A DNA stretch of 64,000 nt from assembly GCF_900232945.1 (NCBI RefSeq), contig NZ_OCTU01000001.1, positions 39,219 to 103,218 of the forward strand. The letters are read 5' to 3'. Both the position numbers and the translations under genes were made by a program. Positions 18,303 to 27,325 of the stretch are shown piece by piece. The notes beneath the pieces were generated by a model that was not told the DNA's origin, searched no databases, and saw nothing but the letters and a program-made list of their open reading frames with translations. The DNA comes from Urinicoccus timonensis (lineage in GTDB: Bacteria > Bacillota > Clostridia > Tissierellales > Peptoniphilaceae). Each line of letters opens with the position of its first letter. Within the stretch, counting starts at the first letter, position 1.

Positions 18303-19655
18303 TTGAAACAAGATATGAAAGAACAATTATTAAGCAAAAGACCTATAGACCTACTTTTTCAATTATCTATCCCTGCTGTAATAGGAATGATAGTAATAGG
18401 TCTTTATCCACTTATGGATGGAATTTTTGCAGGAAATATTATAGGGCAAACTGCAATGACAGCTTGTGGTGTCGCTATGCCACTTACTTTTTTCAATAGC
18501 GGAGTATCTACCCTAATTGGTGTAGGGTCAGCATCGGTTTTATCAAGAGCTATAGGAAAGAGCGACCAAAAAACAGTTGATAAAATTATGGGGAATTTAA
18601 TCTTTTGGGTTATTCTATTCTCAGCTATTATCACAGTAGGTGGGATTCTACTTGCACCACATTTTTTAGATATGGTTGGAGCAAGTGGAGAAATTAAAGA
18701 ATATGGTATCAGATATTTACGAGTAATTTTTATTGGTTCTTTATTTGTAAACTTTACTCAATCAGCAAACATGGTTATGCGTGGAGAAGGATTAATGAAA
18801 AAAGCAATGCTCATTATGGGGCTAGGGGCTTTTTTAAACATAATTCTTGATCCCATTCTAATGAAATTAATGGGAAAATATGCAATTGAAGGAGCTGCAC
18901 TTGCAACTATTACAGCACAATTTGTCCAAGCAGCCATTACGTTACATTATTTCAAAAACAAGAGTAAAGTTGTAAAAATAAATAAAATAAAGTCTGAGCC
19001 AGAAGTAAAAAAAGAAATGTTTGCTGTCGGAACATCTGCCATGATGATGCAAGTTTTATTTATGATTCAGCAGACCATGCTTTACAAAATGTCCTTTAAA
19101 TATGGAGGAGATACAAATGCTATCTTAATGGCAGCAACTTTAAGAATATATGCCTTTTCCTTTATTCCACTTTGGGGAATGAGTCAAGGCTTGCAACCTG
19201 TTGTTGGTACAAACTTTGGAGCAAAAAGATATGACAGGGTAAAGGAGGCAATGAAGGTATTCTCCATTGGAGGACTTGTTCTTGCAGCCATATTTTGGCT
19301 ACCAGTCTTATTATTTTCAAAAAACATCCTTTCCCTATTTGGAGTAGAAGAAAGTATTATAACTCAGGGAGTAGGAAACTTTAGACTATTCTATTCTATA
19401 TTTATCTTATATGGAGTAATGGTTATGTCTATAACATTCTTCCAAGCAATAGGAAATGCTAAAAAGGCAGGCATAATCGTCATGCTAAGACAATTATTTT
19501 TATTCGTTCCTGCCATGATTATTCTACCAATGACATTTGGAGTTAAGGCAGTATGGTTTGCTGAACCTCTTGTAGATTTAATTATGATTTTAGCTGGAAT
19601 AGCAATGATGATTGGAGAGCTTAATAGAATGCCCTCTGAAATAAAAAAAATATAA
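18303..19655 (+). CDS. MATE-family efflux transporter
   Basis: A 450-residue multidrug and toxin extrusion protein with about twelve hydrophobic segments. The N-terminal repeat contains KRPIDLLFQLSIPAVIGMI and the typical PLMDGIFAGNIIG; the second repeat begins near residue 235. Initiation is at TTG 18303, with GGAG eight bases upstream; the first ATG is four codons in. Placed between the ECF importer and the ABC heterodimer genes, it is a good candidate for exporting the finished metallophore, though the substrate is inferred. Confidence 0.92.
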   Translation: MKQDMKEQLLSKRPIDLLFQLSIPAVIGMIVIGLYPLMDGIFAGNIIGQTAMTACGVAMPLTFFNSGVSTLIGVGSASVLSRAIGKSDQKTVDKIMGNLIFWVILFSAIITVGGILLAPHFLDMVGASGEIKEYGIRYLRVIFIGSLFVNFTQSANMVMRGEGLMKKAMLIMGLGAFLNIILDPILMKLMGKYAIEGAALATITAQFVQAAITLHYFKNKSKVVKINKIKSEPEVKKEMFAVGTSAMMMQVLFMIQQTMLYKMSFKYGGDTNAILMAATLRIYAFSFIPLWGMSQGLQPVVGTNFGAKRYDRVKEAMKVFSIGGLVLAAIFWLPVLLFSKNILSLFGVEESIITQGVGNFRLFYSIFILYGVMVMSITFFQAIGNAKKAGIIVMLRQLFLFVPAMIILPMTFGVKAVWFAEPLVDLIMILAGIAMMIGELNRMPSEIKKI

Positions 19656-19692
19656 TAAACTATTTAAAAATATTACTAAAGGAGGTTTTAAA

Positions 19693-21414
19693 GTGAATTT
19701 AGTAAAAGAATATGTAAATAAAAGAAAAGGCTCATATTTTATGTCAATCTTACTGGCAATAATTGGAGTAGTGGCTGGGCTTTTTTCTTATATATACATG
19801 GCGAAAATTATTGTGAATTTGATTAATGGCATAAGGGATATTAGCTTATATACTCCACTATGCATAAATATTTTAATAACATTTGTTATTAAAGAAGTGG
19901 CAGCAGGAATATCAACAAGTATTTCCCATACCGCAACTTTTAACTCATTAGGAGAAATCAGAAATGATATTTCTAAGAAACTTTTCAAGATGCCATTGGG
20001 AGATGTACTATCAAGATCATCTGGAGAATTAAAAAATATTATAGTTGAGCAAGTTGATTCTATGGAAACATCCCTTGCCCACTTAGTGCCAGAATTTACG
20101 GCAAATTTAGTAGGACCTATTCTATTGTTTATTTACATGTTTACACTAGATTGGCGTTTAACTTTATTATCACTAATTCCATTTGTGGTAGGAATGTCTA
20201 TTATGATGTCTGTTATGAATGCTCATTATAAGGAAATGTTTGGAAAGTCAGTTGCAATTGGTCAACATATGAATAATTCCATTGTTGAGTATATAAATGG
20301 GATAGAAGTAATAAAGACCTTTAATCAAAGCGAATCATCTTATAAAAAATATGCTGATGCAGTTTATGACAATGCAAGCTTTTATTATAACTGGATGGGT
20401 GAATCTATGAATAGGGTTGCCATAGGTAGATTACTTTCTCCTATGGGAATTATTACCATCATACCCTTTGGGATTTTATTTTATATAAATGGAAGTATTG
20501 ATTTAGGAAATTTAATTACCTTAATCGTCTTATCCTTTGCTACGGTTTCTAGCATTTTAAAAATCATGAACTATATGGACGACATGTCAAGAATATCAAC
20601 TATAACTTCTGAAATAGGGAAGATTTTAGATTCAAGAGAGTTAGAAAATATCGACAAGGGAGAAAAAATAGAATCCTATAATATAGAACTTCAAGACGTA
20701 GACTTTTCTTACGATGGAAAAAATAAGGTTATAGATAATCTTTCTATGGAAATAAAAGAATCTTCTGTTTCAGCCCTCGTTGGTCCTTCTGGGTCAGGCA
20801 AGTCCACAATAGCAAAACTTATTGCTGGGTTTTGGAATGTAGATAATGGATCTATTAAAATTGGCGGAGTAGAAACAAAAGATGTGTCGCTCGAAAACTT
20901 GTCTTCACTTATTTCTTTTGTATCCCAAGACAATTTCCTCTTTGATATGACTATAAAGGAAAATATTAGGCTTGGAAATAAGAATGCCTCTGACGAAGAA
21001 ATTATAGATGTATGTAAAAAATCTGCCTGCCATGATTTTATTATGAATCTATCTAATGGTTATGATACAAGAGTTGGCGAAGGTGGAGGTCATCTATCTG
21101 GAGGAGAAAGACAAAGAATATCTATTGCTCGTGCCATGCTAAAAAATGCACCAATCGTAATTTTAGATGAAGCAACTTCTTATATAGATCCCGAAAATGA
21201 AGCTCTCATACAAAACGCCTTGGCAAATCTAGTTAAGGGTAAAACTTTAATCATAATCGCTCATAGGTTAAAGACAATTGTTGATGCAGATAAGATATTT
21301 GTTATTAAAGATGGTAAATTGGATTCTTATGGAAATCATAAAGAACTATTAAAGTCATCAGAGCTTTATAAGGAAATGGTTGCTGCCAATGTAAGGGGTG
21401 ATGAAAATGCTTAA
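19693..21414 (+). CDS. ABC transporter, fused permease-ATPase (YbtP/IrtA-like half)
   Basis: A 573-residue type IV-fold ABC half-transporter: six membrane segments in residues 15-300, then an ATPase with Walker A GPSGSGKST near 360, signature LSGGERQRISIA and Walker B IVILDEATSYID. YbtP/YbtQ and IrtA/IrtB are exporter-fold pairs that import ferric siderophores, and adjacent pairs in siderophore loci usually belong to this group. The start is GTG, eight bases after GGAGG. The stop overlaps the start of its partner gene. Confidence 0.9.
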   Translation: MNLVKEYVNKRKGSYFMSILLAIIGVVAGLFSYIYMAKIIVNLINGIRDISLYTPLCINILITFVIKEVAAGISTSISHTATFNSLGEIRNDISKKLFKMPLGDVLSRSSGELKNIIVEQVDSMETSLAHLVPEFTANLVGPILLFIYMFTLDWRLTLLSLIPFVVGMSIMMSVMNAHYKEMFGKSVAIGQHMNNSIVEYINGIEVIKTFNQSESSYKKYADAVYDNASFYYNWMGESMNRVAIGRLLSPMGIITIIPFGILFYINGSIDLGNLITLIVLSFATVSSILKIMNYMDDMSRISTITSEIGKILDSRELENIDKGEKIESYNIELQDVDFSYDGKNKVIDNLSMEIKESSVSALVGPSGSGKSTIAKLIAGFWNVDNGSIKIGGVETKDVSLENLSSLISFVSQDNFLFDMTIKENIRLGNKNASDEEIIDVCKKSACHDFIMNLSNGYDTRVGEGGGHLSGGERQRISIARAMLKNAPIVILDEATSYIDPENEALIQNALANLVKGKTLIIIAHRLKTIVDADKIFVIKDGKLDSYGNHKELLKSSELYKEMVAANVRGDENA

Positions 21415-23143
21415 GGTGTTTAAAAAGATATGGAATTTTTCTAAGGAAGAACAAGCAAATATTAAAAAATCTATTCTGGCTGGATTCTTTCATGCAGTCT
21501 TTAATGCTCTACAATTTGGTGCAATTTACTATATGTTGGTAAATATTTTCTCTAAAACTTTAGACTATAAGGCTATCTTTGTTTGTCTTGGAATATTAGT
21601 TATATCCCTTGTTGGAAAAATAATGACACAAAAATCATCACAAATGGCACAAACACACGCTGGATATTTTATGGCAGCTCACAAGAGAATAGAAATAGGA
21701 GAAAAGATAAAAAGAGTTCCTATGGGGTTCTTTTCAAGCTTTTCACTAGGAAGATTAACTACTATTGCTACATCTTCACTTTCCCAAGCAGAAATGTGGG
21801 TGCCTATGCTTTTGGTTCTTGTACTTGGTGGAGTTTTAAATACTTTAGTCTTTGTCCTTGGAACTTTAATTTTTAATGTAAAGGTAGGACTGGTTGCTGT
21901 AGCAGGTGTGGTAGTATTTTTCATCGTTACATCAATGATGGAGAAAAAATCATCAGCTAATGCAGACAAAATGACAGAAACACAAACAAGACTTACAAAA
22001 GAAGTATTAGCAACTTTACAAGGAATGCAGGTTATAAAATCCTATAATCTTGGTGGAGAAAATAACAGAGCTTTGAGAAAGTCTATAAAAGATACATCAA
22101 ATATACTTTTAGATTTAGAAATATCTGTAGCACCTTACACAGTTATCCAAAGAATTGTAATGGGAATAACAACAGTAGCTATGGTCTATGTATCATTAAA
22201 ATTAAATTTATCTGGTGAACTTCCACTTGCTGAAACAATTCTTATGATTATGGCATCCTTTATTATCTTTGAAGGCTTAATCGGGGCAGGATCAAACATG
22301 GCAATCCTAAGAGCTTGCGAAAATGCTATAGATTCTGTAGGTTTTATCGACTCTATGCCTGATATGAGAGAAGGAAGTATTACAGAGTCTATAAAAAATC
22401 ATGATATAGTCTTTAAAAATGTCAGCTTTTCTTATGATGATAGACCAATTTTAAAAAATGTATCAGCAGAGATAAAAGAAAATACTATGACTGCCATTGT
22501 CGGCCCATCTGGATCTGGTAAGACAACATTTTGTAATCTCATAGCGAGATTTTGGGATGTAAATTCTGGCGAAATTTTAATAGGTGGAAAAAATATAAAA
22601 GACTATAAGATAGAAAACTTAATGAATTCTATTTCTATGGTATTTCAAGATGTATATCTATTTGAAGATACAATTGAAAATAATATAAAATTTGGAAAAC
22701 AAAATGCAAGCCATGAAGAAGTAGTTCAGGCTGCTAAAAAAGCAAGATGTCATGAATTTATAGAAGCTTTACCAGAAGGCTATGACACTATCATCGGAGA
22801 AGGTGGAGCAAGTCTATCTGGTGGAGAAAAACAAAGAATTTCCATTGCAAGAGCTATGCTAAAAGATGCAGACATAATTATCTTTGATGAGGCAACTGCA
22901 AATATAGATCCAGAAAATGAAGATAAACTTAAAGAAGCAATAGAATCATTAACAAAAAATAAGACGGTAATTATGATTGCCCACAGACTAAAGACAATTA
23001 GAAATGCTGACCAGATTTTAGTCTTAAAAGATGGAGAAATAGTAGAACGTGGAAATCATGAAGAACTGATTAAAAATAATGGACTTTATTCTGACCTTAT
23101 AAATGCAAAAGCTAAGGCAGAATCATGGAAGTTAAATAATTAA
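21407..23143 (+). CDS. ABC transporter, fused permease-ATPase (YbtQ/IrtB-like half)
   Basis: The partner half-transporter, about 579 residues: membrane domain in residues 15-300, then Walker A GPSGSGKTT near 365, signature LSGGEKQRISIA and Walker B IIIFDEATANID. Three in-frame starts (GTG 21398, ATG 21401, ATG 21407) are close together; 21407 gives the best distance from AAGGGG. It overlaps the upstream gene, so the two are coupled and probably form a heterodimer importing the metal-loaded product. It is the last gene of the transport operon, followed by a terminator. Confidence 0.9.
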   Translation: MLKVFKKIWNFSKEEQANIKKSILAGFFHAVFNALQFGAIYYMLVNIFSKTLDYKAIFVCLGILVISLVGKIMTQKSSQMAQTHAGYFMAAHKRIEIGEKIKRVPMGFFSSFSLGRLTTIATSSLSQAEMWVPMLLVLVLGGVLNTLVFVLGTLIFNVKVGLVAVAGVVVFFIVTSMMEKKSSANADKMTETQTRLTKEVLATLQGMQVIKSYNLGGENNRALRKSIKDTSNILLDLEISVAPYTVIQRIVMGITTVAMVYVSLKLNLSGELPLAETILMIMASFIIFEGLIGAGSNMAILRACENAIDSVGFIDSMPDMREGSITESIKNHDIVFKNVSFSYDDRPILKNVSAEIKENTMTAIVGPSGSGKTTFCNLIARFWDVNSGEILIGGKNIKDYKIENLMNSISMVFQDVYLFEDTIENNIKFGKQNASHEEVVQAAKKARCHEFIEALPEGYDTIIGEGGASLSGGEKQRISIARAMLKDADIIIFDEATANIDPENEDKLKEAIESLTKNKTVIMIAHRLKTIRNADQILVLKDGEIVERGNHEELIKNNGLYSDLINAKAKAESWKLNN

Positions 23144-23185
23144 TAGAAAGAAATATTTAAAGTCTTTGAACAGGAAAAACATTTA

Positions 23186-23224
23186 GAGCAGGTGGACAAG
23201 AAAAATCACTTGCTCTTTTTTTTC
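23186..23224 (+). terminator. Terminator of the transport operon
   Basis: GAGCAGGTG (23186-23194) pairs with CACTTGCTC (23207-23215), with one wobble pair, followed by a run of ten T residues. Confidence 0.85.
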
Positions 23225-23231
23225 GTCACTA

Positions 23232-23321
23232 AATCAAGATGGGAATTTTAAAGATAATCTAGAAGATGAAAATGTTGATGTAGAAAAAGTTGTCGCAACA
23301 CAAATGATGATTGAAGCATAA
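23232..23321 (+). pseudogene. Fragment of a sigma-like regulator gene
   Basis: An open stretch with no start codon translates to NQDGNFKDNLEDENVDVEKV and then VATQMMIEA before a stop. It matches the middle of the intact sigma-like protein encoded at 26909-27319 (DHDGNFEENLEDLEFDVEKI, then IETKEMIEE). The fragment is therefore a relic of a second copy of that mobility regulator, left where the metallophore cargo joins the maintenance module. Confidence 0.75.
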
Positions 23322-23326
23322 AAAAT

Positions 23327-23366
23327 GTATCAACCCTTACCCTTTTATCAGGATTTAGGTTGATAC
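23327..23366. terminator. Inverted repeat, possible terminator
   Basis: GTATCAACC (23327-23335) is perfectly repeated in inverted form as GGTTGATAC (23358-23366). There is no strong T run on the plus strand, while an A-rich run at 23320-23325 would serve as a T run on the minus strand. It could therefore terminate the leftward RhuM transcript. Confidence 0.45.
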
Positions 23367-23404
23367 ACAAAATTATTTACAGACCCCGTTAATCGTATAT
23401 TAAG

Positions 23405-24487
23405 TTATTCTTCTAATTTTTTAGTATCATCTTCTAATTCCAAGAATTTATCAAAATCACTTTTGTAGAGTCTATCTTGTATAATTCTATATTTTTCAAA
23501 CTCACTTTCTGCGTGCTTTTTTGCAAGAGCTGCAGATACTTTTCCTGAATCGTTTAGAATTTCTTTATCCCATAATTGCAAAAATCCATTTCATCTTTTT
23601 TCCCAATCTTCCATAGTCATAGGGATATGTCTTTCTGCTTGCAGTTCTGCCATGTCCAAATATGATGAAACAATTCTTTGCATTTGATTTAATTCTTCTT
23701 CGTTTAGATAATTTTTTGCAACGACTACATCATATTTATGAATTTTTGAATCTGGTGATCCTTCCCAAGTAGTAAGTCCCATATTTTTAGTTTTGTGATT
23801 GGCTCTATCTACAATTAATTCAGCTGCAGTTTTTCCATGAATTGCATAGTGCAATTTATTTTGAATAGCGGCAAAAAATCTTTTTGTTGCTTTTGCAGAT
23901 GGATCATAGTCTAAAGATGTGGCATAAATATCTGTGATTTTTTGATAGAATCTTCTCTCAGATAATCTAATCTCACGAATTTTTACAAGTAATTTTTCGA
24001 AATAATCCTTGGTAAGTTTTGTACCAGAATTCTTGAGCCTTTCATCATCCATTGCCCAACCTTTAATTGTAAAATCTTTTACAATTTGGTTTGCCCACTT
24101 TCTAAATTGGACTGCACGTTCGTTATTTACTTTAAAGCCTACTGCAATAATTGCTTGTAGGTTGTAGTGTTTTGTTTCCCTTGAAACATTTCTAGAACCT
24201 TCTTTTTGAACTATTAGGAAATTCCTAATAGTTGCTTCTTCTTGTAATTCACTATCGGCATAGATTTTTTTAAGATGTTCATTTATTGTGGCTACACTAA
24301 CATCATAAAGAGCTGCCATCATCTTTTGAGTAAGCCAAATATTTTCATCTTCATATCTAATTTCGATAGCTTCCCCATCATCACCATTAGCTGCAATAAA
24401 AGTCAAGTATTCAGCAGCGGAAGATCTGATTTGAAGTTCTTTTTTATCATGATTTTCATCTTTATTTTTATCCATTTCTTTACTCAT
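23405..24487 (-). pseudogene. RhuM-family protein interrupted by an in-frame TGA
   Basis: The family (virulence RhuM, DNA-damage/phage-type accessory proteins) is recognisable from WLTQKMMAALYDVSVATINEHL near residue 50 and KHYNLQAIIAVGFKVNNERA near residue 110. Translation stops at a TGA (23591-23593) after MTMEDWEKR, but the same frame continues for 61 further codons (LWDKEILNDSGKVSAALAKK and onward) to TAA at 23405-23407. That tail is the normal C-terminus of the family, so a single nonsense change has truncated the protein. The start is ATG 24487 after GGAGG; the upstream TTG is rejected. The truncated product may still fold. Confidence 0.85.
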
Positions 24488-24962
24488 AATTTCCTCCAAG
24501 TATAAATTTCATTCTACCTTTAAACACTGGAATACTAATCAAGAATACAATTACATAATGTATAAAGGAATTTATCATCATACTTTTTGTGATTGGTAAT
24601 TGATGATAAGTTTGACCTATTATTTTAAAAGCGGCTAGAGTGTTTGTTATAAAATCAAGTGCCAACCATAGAGCGACTGATGATCCTATAAAAGCAATTA
24701 TATAGTTTAAAAGTTTACTGATTTTTGGTAGCTTTTGATTTATTAAGACTAGCAATATTCCATAAATTATTACTACTGTGATTGAAAGGGGAATAGCTAA
24801 TTTGTTATCTAACTTATCTTTTATGGATATATAAAATCCTAAACCTACAACTATAAAATCAATTAAAAATGCTGAGATTTTTACAGAGTAGGTAGAGATG
24901 AGATAGTAGAAAACTATTCCAGAAAGGATTAATAAAAAATATCCTGCAATAAAAATTCCCAT
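24480..24962 (-). CDS. Membrane protein of unknown function
   Basis: This 160-residue protein has about five hydrophobic segments (beginning FIAGYFLLILSGIVFYYLI, then SAFLIDFIVVGLGFYI, and others up to FIHYVIVFLISIPVF). I do not recognise a family. It lies between the ImmA-like gene and the RhuM gene, transcribed with them, and overlaps the RhuM start by eight bases, so it belongs to the same leftward operon. Confidence 0.65.
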   Translation of the reverse strand: MGIFIAGYFLLILSGIVFYYLISTYSVKISAFLIDFIVVGLGFYISIKDKLDNKLAIPLSITVVIIYGILLVLINQKLPKISKLLNYIIAFIGSSVALWLALDFITNTLAAFKIIGQTYHQLPITKSMMINSFIHYVIVFLISIPVFKGRMKFILGGNYE

Positions 24963-24970
24963 AGAGTCTC

Positions 24971-25519
24971 CTAATAATAATCATCATGTTCAGGGCGATA
25001 GTTTTTGAGAAAATCTCCCTGAGGAGTATTAACATTAATTGGTTTATTAAACTTGCCCATTTTTGCTAACTCAGAAATTTTTAGATTTAGTAAATTTATA
25101 TCTACACCTAACTTTCCAGCGATTTCATAATCACAAACTTGATCATTGATGTTATCTAGGACATCTTCATCACTAATTAATAAATGAGCTGCAAAAATAT
25201 TAGCTTCAGTTTCAAATTTATTTGTAGGGTTTAGCACTGTTTGGTCATGAAAAGCTCCACCACTCATACAATAATCTCTGTGTAGTTGATCGTGACCTAA
25301 TTCATGTGCTAATATAGTCTTTCTATTAAAATTTGTGTTGCTACTGATAAAAATAAATCTGTTCCTTTGAATATAATGGTACATTCCTAAAAGTATTTCT
25401 GTTTTAGGTAGATATACCAGGTTAATATTCAAAGCTTCTATTAATTCGATAGGATCTCGTGTCTTATATTTTTTTATAAGTCGATTAACCTTATCATATA
25501 TATAGCGATTCATACTCAT
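24971..25519 (-). CDS. ImmA/IrrE-family metallopeptidase
   Basis: A 182-residue protein with a zinc-protease motif HELGHDQLHRD (HExxH) near residue 70. In ICEBs1 and related elements ImmA cleaves the XRE-type repressor encoded beside it to induce excision genes. Here the gene is eight bases downstream of an XRE repressor gene on the same strand, the standard ImmR/ImmA pairing, so it is probably the anti-repressor of this element. The ATG follows AGGTGAT. Confidence 0.92.
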   Translation of the reverse strand: MSMNRYIYDKVNRLIKKYKTRDPIELIEALNINLVYLPKTEILLGMYHYIQRNRFIFISSNTNFNRKTILAHELGHDQLHRDYCMSGGAFHDQTVLNPTNKFETEANIFAAHLLISDEDVLDNINDQVCDYEIAGKLGVDINLLNLKISELAKMGKFNKPINVNTPQGDFLKNYRPEHDDYY

Positions 25520-25527
25520 AAAATCAC

Positions 25528-25929
25528 CTAATCTTTTTTCTTACGACCGTATTTCTTATTTTCTCTTTTAGCCTCCCAATAAGCACGAGTAATAGCTTCA
25601 AAAGCAGCATCTTTATCTTCATCAGAAATTTCTCCACCTGCAAATAAAGAGCTTAGACCTTCAGTTAATGCTCTAGCTTTTTCTAATTCTCTTTTGCCAC
25701 CCATGTTATAAACTCGATTTAAAAACTCGTCACTTTCTTCTAGAAGATAATTGTAATCACAGTCCATAACTTCAGCTATTTTTTTGTAAACCTCGACATC
25801 TCTTGGGTATCTTTCTCCGTCTTCATAATGTACAAGAGTTCTTGTACTTATTCCTATCATTTTTGCAAAATCTGCTTGACTTAACTTTTCTTTTTCACGA
25901 AATTCCTTTAATCTATCCGCAAAAGCCAT
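25528..25929 (-). CDS. XRE-family repressor (ImmR-like)
   Basis: The helix-turn-helix occupies residues 5-60: RLKEFREKEKLSQADFAKMI and GISTRTLVHYEDGERYPRD. The C-terminal part is charged and helical, total 133 residues. The start is ATG 25929, preceded by AGGAGG; upstream in-frame codons lack an SD. It likely represses the divergent promoter at 26003-26064 and keeps the element quiescent until cleaved by its ImmA partner. Confidence 0.92.
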   Translation of the reverse strand: MAFADRLKEFREKEKLSQADFAKMIGISTRTLVHYEDGERYPRDVEVYKKIAEVMDCDYNYLLEESDEFLNRVYNMGGKRELEKARALTEGLSSLFAGGEISDEDKDAAFEAITRAYWEAKRENKKYGRKKKD

Positions 25930-26002
25930 AACTTTAACCTCCTGTACTAATGTGCATTTATAACTTTTAATACGAACAATAGTGCTTGAATTATTTTTCA
26001 AT

Positions 26003-26064
26003 TTGAGATATAATACAAACTGAACTTATATTCATATTATAGCACAAACATTCAGGATTGTAAA
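26003..26064. promoter_or_regulatory. Divergent promoters between the repressor and the rightward gene
   Basis: On the minus strand TTTACA (complement of 26059-26064) and TATAAT (complement of 26036-26041) are 17 bases apart and drive the repressor operon. On the plus strand TTGAGA (26003-26008) and TATATT (26027-26032), 18 bases apart, could drive the rightward gene. The two overlap, as in a phage-type switch. Confidence 0.55.
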
Positions 26065-26078
26065 TAAATTGTATTGGG

Positions 26079-26639
26079 GTGATTAGATTGAGAATAAGTA
26101 AAACTTTAAAGAATATAATGAACATGTATGTAGATAGCAACTTGAAATTTGAAGAGATTAGTTCAGCTGCAAAACTTATTTTAAGTTTATATAGACAAGT
26201 TACCTGGGCAGTAGATAGCAGGGCAAATTTTATGATGTTTGAGAGTAAAGAAAACTATGGATCAACTTCAGAATCTGCTTACTTGTATCTTTCTACATTT
26301 GCTCCAGAAAAAGTTGAAGAAAAGTTTAATAACAGAGTAGCCAATGTAATGGATAGCAAGCTTATGCTTTTAATAATTTATGACGCTTGTGTCAGGCTAA
26401 AAGTATATCCAGAGTATGGAGAAATCTATCATAAGATTATTTATAACTACTACATTTCTGAAAAAAAGATTACTGATGAAGCTTGTATGAGAAGTATGTC
26501 TTTAGAGAGAACTGTTTATTATCAAAGAAAGAAGGAAGCAATTGCATTGGTAGGTGTAATAATTTGGGGATATACTTTACCGACTGCTATTAGCCAACTT
26601 AAAGACGGTCGTAGCATTGAAGAAATAATGAACATCTAA
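26079..26639 (+). CDS. Phage-type transcriptional activator-like protein (ArpU/RinA-like region)
   Basis: A 186-residue soluble, mostly helical protein divergent from the repressor. The C-terminal half (DEACMRSMSLERTVYYQRKK, then EAIALVGVIIWGY) looks like the ends of ArpU/RinA-type late activators, where such a helix precedes a conserved aromatic stretch. The N-terminal part is not recognised. Initiation may be GTG 26079 or TTG 26088; the second lies five to six bases after GGGGTGA and is slightly preferred. By position it should be the first gene switched on when the repressor is removed. Confidence 0.6.
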   Translation: MIRLRISKTLKNIMNMYVDSNLKFEEISSAAKLILSLYRQVTWAVDSRANFMMFESKENYGSTSESAYLYLSTFAPEKVEEKFNNRVANVMDSKLMLLIIYDACVRLKVYPEYGEIYHKIIYNYYISEKKITDEACMRSMSLERTVYYQRKKEAIALVGVIIWGYTLPTAISQLKDGRSIEEIMNI

Positions 26640-26777
26640 GAAATTAATTTATGACGAACTTATTGCGTACTATTTCCGAATGAAAAAAGTACCATATACG
26701 AATTTTATGTGTACTTAAGTGCATATATAATATCCATGATGGGTGGTTTGCACCTAAATTTAATATTGGCATTTATT

Positions 26778-26812
26778 GACTGAAAGAATTTATTTTCTTT
26801 CGGTCTTTTTTT
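26778..26812 (+). terminator. Terminator/attenuator upstream of the sigma-like gene
   Basis: GACTGAAAGAA (26778-26788) pairs with TTCTTTCGGTC (26795-26805) with one wobble pair, followed by seven T residues. It lies about 95 bases before the start of the sigma-like gene, so it could act as an attenuator. Confidence 0.8.
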
Positions 26813-26846
26813 ATGCCCAGGAGAATATATGCATAGAATTAGAAGT

Positions 26847-26900
26847 CCTCCTTGTGTGAATTTCATTTTCAAACAAAAGAAATTCATGCGGGCAAGGAGG
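26847..26900 (+). promoter_or_regulatory. Hairpin sequestering the RBS of the sigma-like gene
   Basis: CCTCCTTG (26847-26854) pairs with CAAGGAGG (26893-26900), and TGAATTTC (26857-26864) pairs with GAAATTCA (26879-26886). The outer stem contains the whole SD (AAGGAGG) of the gene starting at 26909. In the folded RNA the ribosome binding site is hidden, so translation would depend on opening the hairpin. Confidence 0.7.
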
Positions 26901-26908
26901 AAAAATTA

Positions 26909-27319
26909 ATGGACAAAGAATATTATTTATTTGTAGAAGGAAAGAAAGTATTTGTTAGCAAGGAAGTATATCTTGCTTATCATAGTGAATTGAACAAAGA
27001 GAAATATCAAACGAGAAGAGACAGGTTAAATAACTGTTTCTTTTTTTGTTCCTATGATCATGATGGTAATTTTGAAGAAAATTTAGAAGATCTGGAATTT
27101 GATGTTGAAAAAATTATCGAAACAAAGGAAATGATTGAAGAAGTAAGAAGAGCTATTTCTAAACTCAATCCTGTTGAAAGGGATTTGATAGAAAGTCTTT
27201 TTTATAAAGAAGAAACAATTAGAGAAGTAGCTGCTAAACTGAATATTTCTCATCCAGCCGTTATTAAAAGGCGTAATAAAGTCTTAGAAAAACTAAAAGA
27301 AATGCTAGAAGACTTTTAG
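26909..27319 (+). CDS. Sigma-70 region 4-like regulator of the mobile element
   Basis: A 136-residue protein whose C-terminal 60 residues form a sigma region 4 helix-turn-helix: LNPVERDLIESLFYKEETIR followed by EVAAKLNISHPAVIKRRNKV. The N-terminal half (YYLFVEGKKVFVSKEVY) resembles small regulators next to recombinase genes in conjugative transposons. It likely activates excision or transfer promoters. The start is ATG 26909 behind AAGGAGG, which is buried in a hairpin. A relic of a second copy lies at 23232-23321. Confidence 0.85.
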   Translation: MDKEYYLFVEGKKVFVSKEVYLAYHSELNKEKYQTRRDRLNNCFFFCSYDHDGNFEENLEDLEFDVEKIIETKEMIEEVRRAISKLNPVERDLIESLFYKEETIREVAAKLNISHPAVIKRRNKVLEKLKEMLEDF

Positions 27320-27325
27320 ATGACA

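Noticed and set aside
23591-23593. TGA in the RhuM gene as recoded tryptophan or selenocysteine
   Set aside because: No other gene in the window needs TGA to be read as an amino acid, and no SECIS-like structure was noticed; a nonsense mutation is simpler.
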